Positions 12,840 through 24,800 are shown, counted from the first letter of the stretch. The stretch is 64,000 bases of DNA from Lunularia cruciata (GCA_948567375.1 OX419757.1:27956732-28020731), one strand, 5' to 3'. The notes: a model not told the origin generated them from the letters alone. Numbers and translations: made by a program.

Positions 12840-13470
12840 GTGGTTCCACTTTGGTGAATCTTTGATGTTCATTTTCCACACATAAAACATTAATGACAAA
12901 TGACCATAAATCCAATATGCTCATTTGTATGTGTCAGAGAGTGTCATGGAGAGTGAGCTTCAAACTCAAAGAGTATATATATAGGCCATGTTAGGATTCT
13001 TTTGGATTCTCTTCGCTTCTCTTCTTTTGGATTATCTTCAATTTTCTCTCCTAAGGCAGATTGTCTTCTCCCTTAGTTCTTCGTTAGTTCCTCCTAGCTA
13101 TTCTCTTGTTTATCGTTAGCTCTCCCTCTCTCTCTCCTAGTGTGGGTTCTATTTTCCTTTAGTTCTTTTGGAGTTCTTCCTCACAATTCCGTTATTGAGT
13201 TGAGGTTCCACTTTGGTGATCTATAAGTTGAATCCTTTATGCTCATTCTCCACACGAAACATCAAGAATCTGTATTTTAGGTTTCTTTTCATTTGTCGAA
13301 TCGAGAGTAAGCTATCTGAAATAGCTTATAAAATCGCCATTTATAGTTAACTTGCTTTCGCTCTACTTACTCTCTTGTTTATTTTTAGCCCTATATCTTC
13401 AACTCTCTTTCCTACTACATATCTTCTTCTTCTTTAGTTCTTCCTCACTATTCCACCTTACTAAATATAT
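12840..13470 (+). repeat. Unassigned repeat with TATA box and internal direct repeat
   Basis: GGTTCCACTTTGGTGA...CATTCTCCACAC-type sequence occurs at about 12841-12885 and again at about 13203-13255. Both are followed by pyrimidine-rich TTAGTTCTTCCTCAC tracts (near 13180 and 13440). A TATATATATAGG box sits at about 12968-12979 after GTCATGGAGAGTGAGCTTCAAACTC. The layout resembles a retroelement LTR or promoter fragment, but no coding part is attached. Confidence 0.35.
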
Positions 13471-13559
13471 CAAAGACCATCATTGTAGAGGTTGCTACAT
13501 CCGCCAATAATATTAAATTTCTTTGTCCTAGAGCAACATGGTTGAATATGCCAAAGACA

Positions 13560-16500
13560 CACAAAAATTTCACACTTAATCACAACTCCATCAAATCTTT
13601 CCAAACAATCTTGATGGTGAAGATTTAGTCTCTCCTGAAAATGGCATTTCACTGCAAAATGACTTCACCTCAGAATTATGTTCCACCCTTCCACTTTCCA
13701 CTGAAGGCACAACTTCCTCGATCAAAATTGTTTCACATCAACATTGCGCTGCACTCACAAATGCGAAATACTACCAACACTACAATTCTTCTCAGATTTG
13801 TCAAGGCATTGCTTCAATTGCACTTCATTCAGGATCAAACACATATAATGAAGATCAAGATGCAGAATCCAACATCCAACACACACTAATTTGCACTTTG
13901 AAATTCTCCAAACACTCACAAACACAAATAGAGCACTGATACTTGGAATTAAGCTCAAGCAACGAGCACTGCTTCACAACACTTCACTTTATCTATTCTC
14001 AAAAATTATGAACACTGAACATCAACATACTATGAATGCCACCTTTAAATAGTGAAGCTCTTCAGTAGTTATCTAACAACTATACCGTTTCTTAATAACT
14101 CTTTCTACCTACTTTAGTACTTGAGGGACAAGAGAAGAGAGAAAATACAAATTTCACATTCAATCATCCAATGCCCCAAAGGAGCACCTTCTCTTTATTA
14201 TATAGACAAAGATCTCTTCCAAGGAAGCTCCACCATACAATAAGGCACACAAATAGGTGCATGTCAGCAAGATCCACCCTTGGATTACTTACTTGGATGG
14301 GTGACATGTCGTTCTTGGTCCTATCTGGTTGGTCAAACAAGCTCTTGATGAGACAAAGTAGGAGGAGGGAAGGCCAGCCTTTACTTTGTTGGAGGGAAGA
14401 TTAAGCACATTTTTGAGGCCTAATTCATCTGTTTAGGCCTTCAAAATTGCCTTCAAAGATTTCAAGCATATTTCAGTTCCTGCTCTATTAGTAGAAGTCC
14501 CCTTTTGGTGATATCTCTTTATGATCTGTTTATTTTATCATATATATCATCCTTCCAGATATTACCAAACCAATTCTTACCTTTAAATCATATGTCTAGC
14601 TCTTGGTTCTAAGGTTTTCAAGTATATTTCAATTTTTGCCCTATTAGTAGAAGTACTCTTTTGGTGATACTTCTATCTGATCTATTTTGACCATCATGTA
14701 TAAAATCATTCCAAATGCTACCAAACTGAATTTCACATCTAGATCATATGGCTAGCTCTTGGTATTACACTATAGATCTAAATTGACAATGCACCTTTTC
14801 ATATTTGCCTCTTCAAATCTCAAAATTGTTATTACTCCAATCCAATGTCTACTTCCTCCTCGGCTTCCAATCCCAAAGTACCTCACATACTACTCTATCC
14901 TTGGGAATCACAACTACTAACTCTTCTACTTCTTCTTCCTCATCTACCCTTCCCTTCATGGGTAACCTTTCTAATTCTTTATCTCCCGACCCACTCTTCT
15001 CTAATATCTCCAATGGTAACTCCAAAGATATATGTACTCCTATCTCATCTACTTCGGGCTTTGCTCTTACATCTTTCTAAAATTTATCTATCTCTAACTT
15101 AACTAAATCTTATCTAATTGTGATATTGTCTTCCACTTCCAATATCTTCCTATCTACACGAGTTATGAGACTAATTAGCAAAGCATTCACATCTCTATCC
15201 TTTGCATTTCTTCTCCTTGTCTCTTGCACCAACAACCTTAACTTGTGCAAGCTTGTTTCTTCAATCATCACATTGGCTTTTGTACTCAACATCGCATTCA
15301 TCTTTACTACAATCTCCTTCAGTGGCATGAGCCCCATGCTTCTCTCAAGTTCTCGATCCGCTTGCCAATCTTCCCTATACATTGCCAGTTCTACCTTGAA
15401 TTTGGCTTTCACAGTCTCCTTCTCCTTCTCCTTCTCCTTCTCCTTTTGAACAATCTTCTCTTCCAGATTACAAAGTAACTCTCTTAATCTTTCTTCCTCT
15501 CTATATCTCACTGTCAACTCTCTTTGCTAGAGCTGCTTCTTCTCTTCTACACTCTCCATTACATTGTTGAGCTCTTGCTCCTTTTGTGCTACTCTTGCCA
15601 TAGCATGGATGATTTCTAATTGTGAATCAGCAAAATGCTATTTCAGGATTTCATACTCAGCTATCTTTCTATCTCTTGCTATGACATTCTACTCTATTAC
15701 TCTCTCTTTACTTCCCACTTCCTTCTTTAAATTCTCAATTAATTGGTTTGGTACTACTACATCTACTCGTAGTACTTCCTTCTGCTACTCTCCTTGAGTT
15801 ATGACCTTCTTCAACTCCAAGTTCTCTTCTTCTAACTTTGCCAACACCTGCAACATAGTCTTTACCTCCAGACACTCTAACTGCATTTCTCTCTTCTTTG
15901 CCTCCAACTTCATTAACAAAGGGCATACAATCTCCTGCAAATACTCCACTCCTCTTTGATTCACTTTGGCTTGTGGACTTTTCTCTTTTTTTGCTTCTTC
16001 TTCACTTGACACTCTTCTTCTCAACCGCAATCGCCTTATTGGAATGGACTCTTTGATCCCTGAACTTCCACTCTCCATTTCTCTTCTTCTACTTGGCCCC
16101 GCCTCACACGCCACCTTTCTTCTAGAGCGGACATCTCTTTGAATGGTCACTCTCTTCTCTTCCTTCTCTAGAACTTTGTCTTCTTGTCTCAAGTTATCTT
16201 CTTTTGCCATCTCCAACTTTCCCTCTTCTTCCTTTGGTACTGGCTGCATCTCCACTCCATCTTCACTCTTGCTACTTGCTTCACCACTCTATAATGTGAG
16301 TTCCGGTTCTTCCTCTCTCTCTCTGAGTCTTCTAACTTGTACTCGGCTTCCCCTTCTAACTCATTTCTTGACAACACGACTACCACCAGGTCCTTCCTTG
16401 AGTTTACTTTCTTGGTCTTCTGAGGTCTTGTTGGTGCTCCTTCTTCTTCTTCTTCTGGTCAACTCTTCTTCTTTGACTTCAGAGCATTCATCTTCAACCA

Positions 16501-17726
16501 CACACTCTGCCCTGTCTACGTGTAGTACTCATCATTGCTTCTGATTTGCATAATGTATTGCTGCTCCTCCGCATCAACATCTCTTCTTAAGTCGGGATGG
16601 AAATGCGACACCATCTTGTGTCTTTTTGCTATGTTCAACAAATTTAATCCCAAGTAGAAATGGGCTGCAAACGGCACAATGTAGTGTGGAGGCAACTTGT
16701 CCCGCAAATTCCACACTATTTGTCTTGTGCACTAATGGAAGCACTTCACCCAATTGATTGGTTCTCTTGAAAACATCTTATGGAAGAATATCGCTTGATG
16801 TTTCATCACATAAGTAGTCTGCTCAAGCTTGAAGATAACCATCATTGCTCCTACAATGCCTCTCCTCATAGGGTCCTTGTAGCTCTTGACTTTATAACCA
16901 TTCTCAAGCATTTTGAAGAAAAGGTGTCTTGCACTTCTTGGGTTTCTTCAACTACTTCTCATTTCCCCAAGAATGTGGCTCCTTGCTAGCACCTCACCCA
17001 CCTCTCTTCCAAGTACCAACCTCCAATCCGACTCTGTCCATCAAGCCGGATTTCCTCTCTTACCCTCTGCCTTGGGTCCATCGAGACATTTACTCTCAAT
17101 GATCTTGGTCATGAAACGTAGAAAACTAAGGTTCTAGTTCCATGCATGAAATGTGATCTGAAGCCTGCTCAAGACTTTGATTCTTGTGATCACATCTTAT
17201 CTCTGAATTGCATGATTTCTCATTGTGAATTCTGAGTTGTTCTTCCTTCCACCTCCCATCTTACTCTCCTCCACTCAAGGTTGGTGACTAATCTTCCAAC
17301 CAACTCTAGGACTAGCTCTCCTTACTTCCTCTCAATGTACAAGTGCATCTCTTACTACACTCCCTTCTCCCTGATCTCCCTCAAGATGACTCCTTAATGG
17401 TGATGGAAAATTACTTGTCATCTCTTCATCTCTATTCCAAATTTTATAGTGATGCGCTTCCTCTATCTTTCTTCACTTTGAGTTTCTATCAAGAAATCAC
17501 ACCTCCTGCATGCTCCTATCACTGTCAATTTCCCCCTCCTAATAGGCCAGCCGTTTTTATGTGTGGTACCTTCTTGAATGTCCCCAAAGGAAAGTTGTTA
17601 CATTGTTCTCACCTTGGGTGGAGCGCCTCCCAGACAAAGTCTCCTTACTTTGGGTTGAATGTTGACAAGACCAATCCGAGTACTTCATCTTCTGACACAA
17701 AGTAACTTTACCTCGGGTTGCAACCC
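13560..17726 (-). mobile_element. CC-A: degraded coiled-coil-encoding element, 5' end lost to CC-D
   Basis: This matches CC-B (31736-35533) on the opposite strand along almost its whole length. Matches include the CAGAAG...TACTCGGATTGG leader, the WNLRDKLPPHYIVPFAAHF module (16516-16716) and the Lys/Glu-rich coiled-coil stretches (15110-15517 and 15785-16255). At its 3' end CC-A carries the trailer GATTGTTTGGAAAGATTTGA. It is broken by a reversed solo Gy1 LTR at 14116-14769. Homology to CC-B starts right at base 17726, where CC-D begins, so CC-D was probably inserted into it. Many stops; no working ORF. Confidence 0.75.
14116..14769 (-). repeat. Reversed solo LTR of family Gy1
   Basis: The reverse complement matches the Gy1a LTR throughout (TGGTATTACA end, TATATAGACAAAG, AAGCTCCACC, GACAAGAGAAGAG). 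The uninterrupted site in CC-C (AACTCTTCTAACCTGCAGATCCAAATTGACAATGC region, about 51483-51520) shows that only the LTR was added. The outer TG at the left end is decayed (GTACTTGAGG in place of GTAATACTCGAGG). CTTTA and CTATA flanks may be a mutated 5-bp target duplication. Confidence 0.85.
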
Positions 17727-19407
17727 TGTGGTGCCCACATTTTTTGTTTTTTCTTTGTTTATTAGTGTTTAAGGGAAGAAGTAAGCACTGGAAGCCAAAT
17801 TGCAAAAGAAGAATAGACAGAAGTGACTTCGAAGGACATCCAAAGAAGGCGACATTGAATCCGATGATGGAGGTACTCAAAAGAAGAGTACAATTGAAAA
17901 AAGTCCAAAGAGTACCGTCTTTGGGTTGGAAGGCGCAAGTGATACAAAGACCGTCTAACAACCTTAGTACGTGGCAAGAAAGTACACTTCAAGAAATGGC
18001 GGAGGCAAAAGAAGCATGTCTTGATAGTGATTGGACATCAACATGCAGAAGAGGGGAAGTCGAATTTGAAATCGACTAAAGAATGACTGCAATTTAGGGT
18101 AATATAAGATTGTGATTGCACAGGGACAAGTTGAATATGCCAAGTAAATTTCCAATTCCTTTGAGTAGTCGTCATGCAGTAATGCGTGTCCGGAAGCCGA
18201 TTGAGAGTGACATTTTCCAAAATCCAGAAGGGGTTAGAGTATCTTGTCCAGGAGAGGGCATTGTCTTTTAGTGTCGTAGAACGCGAGAGCAGATCATGGC
18301 AAAGAAGATCACAAATTGTAATACTCTGAGGACAAGAGAAGAGAGAAAACACAGATTGCACACTCAAACAATCGATGTCCCAAGGGAGCACCTTCTCTTT
18401 ATTATATAGACAAAGAGGATCTCCGCCAAGGAAGCTCCACCATAGGATTAGGGACACAGATAGGTGACATGTTAGCAAGCTCCACCCTTGGATTACCTAC
18501 TTGGATGGGTGACATGTCTGGTCTAGGTCCTATCTGGTTGGTCAAACAAGCTTTGACCGGAGGGAATCTTTTTGGGAATCTTCCTATAGGAATCTCAGAA
18601 TCACGTAAGGTACCGTTGGAAAGCTCTCGACAAGACAAAGCAAGGGGGAGGGAAGGCCAGCCTTTCCTCCATTGGGGAGGGGGGATCTACACATTTTCGA
18701 GGCCTAATTCATCCGTTTAGGCCTCCGAAATTGCCTTCAAAGATTTCAAGCATATTTCGGTTCCTACTCTATTAGTGGAAGTCCCCTTTTGGTGATACCT
18801 CCTTCTGATCTGTTTAGACTATCATGTGTAACATCCTTCCAGATGTTACCAAACCAATTCTCACCTTTAAATCATATGTCTAGCTATTGGTTCTAAGGTT
18901 CTCAAGTCTATTTCGATTTCTGCCCTATTAGTAGAAGTACTCTTTTGGTGATAATTCTATCTGATCTATTTTGACCATCATGTATAACATCATTCTAGAT
19001 GTTACCAAACCAAATTTCATATCTAGATCATCTGGCTAGCTCTTGGTATTACACAAATGCGTTGGCGGTGTGGAGTTTTGCAATTTGTAGGTTAGATGTA
19101 GTAGCCAGAATCAAAGTCTTGAATAGACTTTGTACTACATTTTTAGCATAGAATTGGAATTTTAGTTTCCCAGGAGTGATGGCACAGATAGCTGCCAATA
19201 ATTGTGAGGAGGGTCTCGAAGTTGAAGGGAAGAGAGGAAATCCGACTCGATGGACTGAGTCGGATTGGAGGTTAGTATTGGGGAAGGAAGCATGAGAGCC
19301 AATTGGGATCACCTTCTATCAGAAGTGTGATGCTGCAGAAGAGATGGCAGAAATTCAAAACTTGTTTTTTGCTCCGAGAACCACAAATGGCTACAAGGTG
19401 GAGTCCT
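17727..19407 (+). mobile_element. CC-D: 5' fragment of a coiled-coil-encoding element
   Basis: It starts with TGTGGTGCCCACATTTTTTG, the same 5' terminus as CC-B and CC-C. It runs through GACATCCAAAG and GGATTGGAGGTTAGTA (shared with CC-B) to AATGGCTACAAGGTGGAGTCCT, where Gy1a begins. It is interrupted by the solo LTR at 18317-19053. AACCC precedes it and could be one half of a target duplication. The 3' two thirds are missing. Confidence 0.7.
18317..19053 (-). repeat. Reversed solo LTR of Gy1 with perfect 5-bp target duplication
   Basis: A 737-bp sequence from TGTAATACTC to GGTATTACA, the exact reverse of the Gy1a LTR. CAAAT occurs on both sides (18312-18316 and 19054-19058). It was left by LTR-LTR recombination of a full Gy1 element that had inserted in CC-D. 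Confidence 0.95.
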
Positions 19408-20146
19408 TGTAATACCAAGGGTTAGCCATATGATCTAGATGTGAAATTTGGTTTGGTAACATCTAGAATGATGTTATACATGATGGTCAAAATAGATCAA
19501 ATAGAATTATCACCAACAGAGTACTTCTACTAATAGTGCAGAAACCAAAATAGACTTGAGAACCTTAGAACCAATAGCTAGACATATGATTTAAAGGTGA
19601 GAATTGGTTTGGTAACATCTAGAAGGATGTTACACATGATGGACTAAACAGATCAGAAAGAGGTATCACCAAAAGGGGACTTCTACTAATAGAGTAGGAA
19701 CCAAAATATGCCTGAAATCTTTGAAGGTAATTTTGGAGGCCTAAACGGATGAATTAGGCCTCAAAAATGTGCAGTTCCCCCCCCCAACGGAGGAAAGTCT
19801 GGCCTTCCTTCTCCCCTGGTTTGTCTCGTCGAGAGCTTTCCAACGGTACCTTACTCATGTGATTATGAGATTCCTACAAGAAGATTCCCAAAATGATTAC
19901 CTCCAGTCAAAGCTCGTTTGACCAACCAGATAGGACCTAGACCAGACAGGTCCCCCATCCAAGTAAGTAATCCAAGGGTGGAGCTTGCTGACATGTCACC
20001 TATCTGTGTCCCTAATCCTATGGTGGAGCTTCCTTGGAGGAGATCCTCTTTGTCTATATAATAAAGAGAAGGTGCTCCCTTGGGGCATCGAATGTTTGAG
20101 TGTGCAATCTGTGTTTTCTCTCTTCTCTTGTCCTCGGAGTATTACA
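19408..20146 (+). repeat. Gy1a 5' LTR
   Basis: Begins TGTAATACCAAGG and ends GGAGTATTACA. U3 holds a TATA box at 20055. The 3' LTR at 25277-26013 matches it with few substitutions. Confidence 0.95.
20055..20065 (+). promoter_or_regulatory. Gy1a LTR TATA box overlapping an AATAAA signal
   Basis: TATATAATAAA lies about 80 bp before the LTR end. The same box is at 25922-25932 in the 3' LTR, about 59012-59022 in Gy1b, and in both solo LTRs. AATAAA overlaps it and could act as a poly(A) signal; which is used cannot be told. Confidence 0.7.
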
Positions 20147-20147
20147 A

Positions 20148-20159
20148 TGGTATCAGAGC
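20148..20159 (+). other. Gy1a primer-binding site (initiator tRNA-Met)
   Basis: TGGTATCAGAGC, one base after the 5' LTR, is the standard plant complement of the 3' end of initiator tRNA-Met. Confidence 0.93.
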
Positions 20160-20286
20160 GAGTGTTTTAGTCCAAGAGAGTGGATCACCCCTCTTGGAAT
20201 AGCACGAACTACTGAAACTGGGTAATTTGAGGTGGAGAACATAGAGTAATCGCTAGACTTAGGAAGGACTTTAGAGAGCGGATGGG

Positions 20287-20508
20287 ATGGATGCGCCGGG
20301 GGGACAATTTCCCGCACCTAGCTTTCCATTCTCAAACCCATTCCACATCAAGGTTATGTACATCCAGCGTGAGTAGATGAGAGTATCGCTAGTTTATCAC
20401 TTTGGTGCAGAATTCATGGACAGAGTGATGAACTCACCAAACCCGGTGATTCTACTTGTGTTGATATATGACAGAGAGTGGGATTTGACGATCTACATTC
20501 TATTATGA
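20287..20508 (+). pseudogene. Gy1a leader ORF-a (73 codons, one internal stop)
   Basis: The first ORF after the primer-binding site, starting MDAPGGQFPAP and ending in the run VILLVLIYDREWDLTIYILL then TGA. An in-frame TAG at about 20374 (QRE*MRV) breaks this copy. Gy1b has CAA there. The C-terminal pattern (HFG-x-EF ... P-x-hIL-hVhhYDREW ... IYhLL stop) recurs at 29346-29465 and 41489-41704. Function unknown. It is clearly separate from gag, which follows downstream. Confidence 0.7.
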
Positions 20509-20512
20509 TAAT

Positions 20513-20716
20513 ATGGATATGAATGTCCCAAATCCTCTCCCTTTCAACACTCAAGTAGAAATCCGTTATGTAGTGAGGCCAAAATTGATATTTAGAGATT
20601 TTGTGGTTAGGAATTTTGGTGAGGAGTATTATCAACGAGTGATAGCTTCTGAGGTCCCAATGGTAGTTCTGATAGTTCGTGCGCCTTCCAGAGTGATTAT
20701 ATTGACTCTGTATTGA
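20513..20716 (+). CDS. Gy1a leader ORF-b (67 aa)
   Basis: Open from ATG to TGA: MDMNVPNPLPFNTQVEIRYV ... NFGEEYYQRVIASE ... VIILTLY. It resembles ORF-a weakly (NPxxF near the start, FGxEF/Y, V-x-S-x-x-P, hydrophobic IL end), as if the two were an old tandem duplication. Gy1b keeps it open too (59471-59674). Function unknown. Confidence 0.6.
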   Translation: MDMNVPNPLPFNTQVEIRYVVRPKLIFRDFVVRNFGEEYYQRVIASEVPMVVLIVRAPSRVIILTLY

Positions 20717-20750
20717 AGTAGACGTTAGCAATTGGGGTGTTGCAGGAACC

Positions 20751-21839
20751 ATGGATCTGTAGTTGCAAGAGCTGGTGCAAGGAATGCAAGGGATGTTGAA
20801 TGAATTTTGAGAGATTAAGATGACCATGGAGACATTGCAAAGTCAAGTGCAGATCCTCAGGAACGATCAAGCCATGCAAGAAGAAGAGCCATCTCAAAAC
20901 CCAGTACTTGCGACTGAAGTACTTGGAGAGGCACCCGTGCCTACGAACCCTATCAACGATGAAGCCACATTGCTACTCCGGATGAAGAAGACCTGCAACA
21001 TCAAGCCTTACAAGGGGCAGCATACGATGGGAGTAGTGGAGAATTGGATCTCAAGAATGAATCGATATTTTTGATTGTTCTCAACAGAGATCACGGAGCA
21101 TGCTACAGGCGTGTTTGCATGTGGGTACTTGACCGATAAAGCCCTCACATGGTATGATGCTTGGGAACGATCCATGCTGGCAGAGAGAAGGGAGGTCACA
21201 TGGACAGCAATGCAAGAAGGACTGCTCAAGAATTTCCAATCGGTGGATTCTGTGCAAATGGCTCAAACCCAACTATGGGGATTGAGACAGAAGAATAGTG
21301 TACAAGAGTATGTGGAGGCATTTCTGGATCTACAAGTTGCAATTACCGACATGAGTCCCGCAGAGGCTCTCGACAATTTCAAACGAGGGTTGAAAGAGCG
21401 GATTCGCCAAGAAGTCATGGTGCAAAACCCTCGCACGATATTTGAAGCTATTGCTTGTGCGCAGAGAATAGCCGGAGCATTAGGTGGAGGTGAAGGAGTA
21501 ATTCCACCTCAACATTATCGGGCAGAAATGCCACACATGGGTGGACCAGTACCGATGGAATTAGGCAACCTTTGATTCCGGGATCGAGGAGCACGGCCGC
21601 TTCAAGGAGACCGGGAACGGGTAGAAGAACAAAGAGACGGAGTCCCACGAGGAGAAGGGACTTGAGGAGAACAACGCTGTTGTTACAATTGTGGCCGTAT
21701 TGGGCACATATCGACCAATTGTCGCACTTGTTTCCCTAGAGGCCCTCGGCCTTCATACAGGCGATCTTTGAACAACATGGAGAGGCACATTGAAGAGGAG
21801 GAGGTGGAAACCACTTTGGAAAACGAAGATCGCCAGTAA
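20751..21839 (+). pseudogene. Gy1a gag (capsid plus CCHC zinc knuckle)
   Basis: The frame from 20751 to TAA at 21837 holds a coiled N-terminus, the retrotransposon gag domain (VVENWISRMNRYF, ALTWYDAWER, VQEYVEAFLDLQ, GLKERIRQEV) and an intact zinc knuckle CYNCGRIGHISTNC near 21680-21720. In-frame stops: TAG at 20760, TGA at about 20808, 21072, 21573 and about 21663. All but the first sit where CGA (Arg) would fit. Confidence 0.88.
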
Positions 21840-21840
21840 A

Positions 21841-24800
21841 TGTACCTCGCGGCCTTATTGGCTCAATAAAGAAGCAGAGAAGCAAGGGAAGGAAGAAGAA
21901 TAATGCGCAAAGATCCCAAAAGGCAACCTCACAATTGATTGTTGTGAATGGAATCCTAGAAGGTAATCAAGTGAGAGTATTAATAGATCCGGGAGCAACA
22001 AAGAGTTTCTTATCTCGCTCTGTTGCAATAAGCTTGGGAATGGATCTAGAGAGAGATGGAAGTGAAGAAGTAGAGTTGCCAAATGGGCAAACAGAGAGGA
22101 TTGAATCATTACCTAGACGGGTAACCCTCTCTGTAGGAGAATATCAGGAAGCAATTGAGTGGCGAGTGATACAGTTAGCCCGTTATGATGCAATTTTAGG
22201 CATGCCATGGATAGAGCAGTACAACCCAATGGTGGATTGGAGGAAGAAAGTAGTGAGAACCCACCAATGGTCAATCATTGGGGTTAAAGAAAAATCACAC
22301 AGGCAGAAACTGCCTCTATATGTCGTAGGGACAACAACTGTCTGTAAGACCGATAGATGTTTTATGGGTCTAATAAGAGAAGTCCAGAATGCACAACTCA
22401 TTGGACAAATTCCTGAGAAATTGAAGGATGTAGTGGATGAGTTTCAAGATGTCTTTCCCGATGATCTACCCTCAAGATTACCACCTAAAAGGCGAGTAGA
22501 TCACAAAATAGAGACACTACCGGGGAAGATACCTCCTTGTAAGGCCCCATATCGCCTATCACCTCATGAGTTGGAGGAGTGTAAGACTCAAATTGAGGAG
22601 ATGCTACAGAAAGGGTTCATCCAACCTAGCATATCACCATATGAGCCCCTGTCTTGTTTGTGAAGAAGAAGGATGGTACAATGCGCATGTGCATTGACTA
22701 TCGGGGTCTCAATCAGCAAACAATGAAGAACAAATACCCCTTACCTTGCATGGATGACCTGTTTGATCAACTCCATGGAGCGAGATACTTCACCAAACTG
22801 GACTTGCGGAGCGGTTACAATCAAATCCAAATTGCAGAGGAAGATGTGTACAAAACTGCCTTTCGAACCAGGTATGGCCACTTTGAGTATCTTGTGATGC
22901 CTTTTGGCCTCACCAATGCGCTTGCCACTTTCATGAGCCTAATGAATGACATATTTCGTCCATACTTGGATAAGTCTGTTATCGTCTTCTTGGATGATAT
23001 CTTAGTATATAGTAGCACAATGACAAAACACAAACAATATCTACGAGAGGTCCTCCAGATTCTAAGACAGAATCAGTTGTACGCCAAAATCTCAAAGTGT
23101 GAGTTTGGCAAGTCTGAAGTAGACTACTTAGGGCATAGAGTAAGTGCAGAGGGCATTCAAGTATTGATAGATAAAATAGAGGTCATTCAAAAATGGAGTG
23201 CCCCAAAAGATCAGACTCAACTTAAGAGCTTCTTGGGGTTGACAGGATTCTATCGTAGATTTGTCAAGGACTTCTCCAAGGTTGCACAGCCTTTAACGGC
23301 ACTACTTGGCAAGGGGAAGAAGTGGACATGGGGAATTGCACAAGAGTTGGCCTTTCAAGAATTGAAGGCCGCCTTGCTACATGCACCAATCTTGAAGTGG
23401 TATGACCCAAAACGTCCAATCAAGTTGGCTACGGATGCATCAGGCGTAGCAATAGGAGCAGTCCTACAACAAGAGTGGCATGACGGATGGCATCCAATTG
23501 CATATTTCTCTCGAAAGTTATTACCGGCAGAGCGCAACTACCACACCATAGAACGAGAAGAGTTGGCCATCGTTCTAGCAACCAAGCATTGGAAGCACTA
23601 CTTGGGCGAGAAGGCATTTGTAGTAGAGACAGACCACAAACCTCTAGTCTACCTCGAGACGCAGAAGGATCTATCTTGTTGCCAAATTTGGTGGGCAGAG
23701 TGGCAACAACGCTTCAACATGACAATCACCTATGTGGAAGGTAAGAAGCAACTTGCAGATGCATTCACCCGCATGCCAATGGCCAGCAACTTGGCGGCAG
23801 AGGTCAAGATTAACCCTGAATTCTAGCAAGAGATTCTAGCTGCTACAAAAACTGATCCATAGACTGTAGAAGCACAATCGTCCAAAGGTGTCACCAGCAC
23901 CCAAGGACTCACCTTTTGGGAGGGCCAATTATGGATCCCAAATGTCCCAGAATTATGCACCACCATTCTAGCGGAATGTCATGATTCGGCCATTGCAGCT
24001 CATGTTGGAGTGGACAAGACCTTGGAGGCAGTCAAGCGCCATTACTATTGGCCCAAGATGAGCAACGACGTGATGGACTATGTGTGTAGCTACCTACTTT
24101 GTCAACAGAACAAAGCTTCTAATCAAGCTCCTGCAGGGCTCCTTCAACCTCTTCCCACTCCTACCCAACGTTGGGAACAAGTGAGTATGGATCTTGTCTG
24201 TGAATTACCCAAGACCACCTCAGGGTTTGATTCCATTGTGGTCTTTGTGGACCGGCTCAACAAAATGATTCATGTCCGCCCTACCACCAAGGAGGTGATC
24301 GCTCCACAACTAGCTCAACTATACTTAGATGCAGTCTTTGCTCACCATGGCTTGTCTAGAGTACTCATCGCCGATAGAGGCACCCAATTCACCAGCTTGT
24401 TTTGGTGCACACTCTTTGGTTTCTTCAAAACCAAGTTGGCCATGTCTACAGCTTACCACCCACAAACAGATGGCCAAACAGAGCGGGCTAATTGCACGAT
24501 TGAAGACATGTTACGCGGCTTCACCTTAGAAGAGCAAGAGAGGTGGGACACCCTACTACCGTTGGTGGAATTCGCTTACAACAATTCAGTGAATGCCTCC
24601 ACCCAGGTCACTCCGTTCTTCCTCATGTATGGTGAGCATCCCTTCACACCTTCTAGCTTGATGAAGATCCGTCCAATGACTACCAAGGTTGATGCAGTCA
24701 ACACATTTGTTTCTAGAATCCAACAAGGTGTGGAGAGCGCCAAGCACAGGTTACAAATTGCACAAAATCGACAAAAGCAGTATGCTGATGCACACCATAG

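Noticed and set aside
15110..16544. Plus-strand Ser/Leu-rich ORFs at 15120-15449 and 16143-16544
   Set aside because: They are antisense shadows of the Lys/Glu-rich coiled-coil frame of CC-A on the minus strand.
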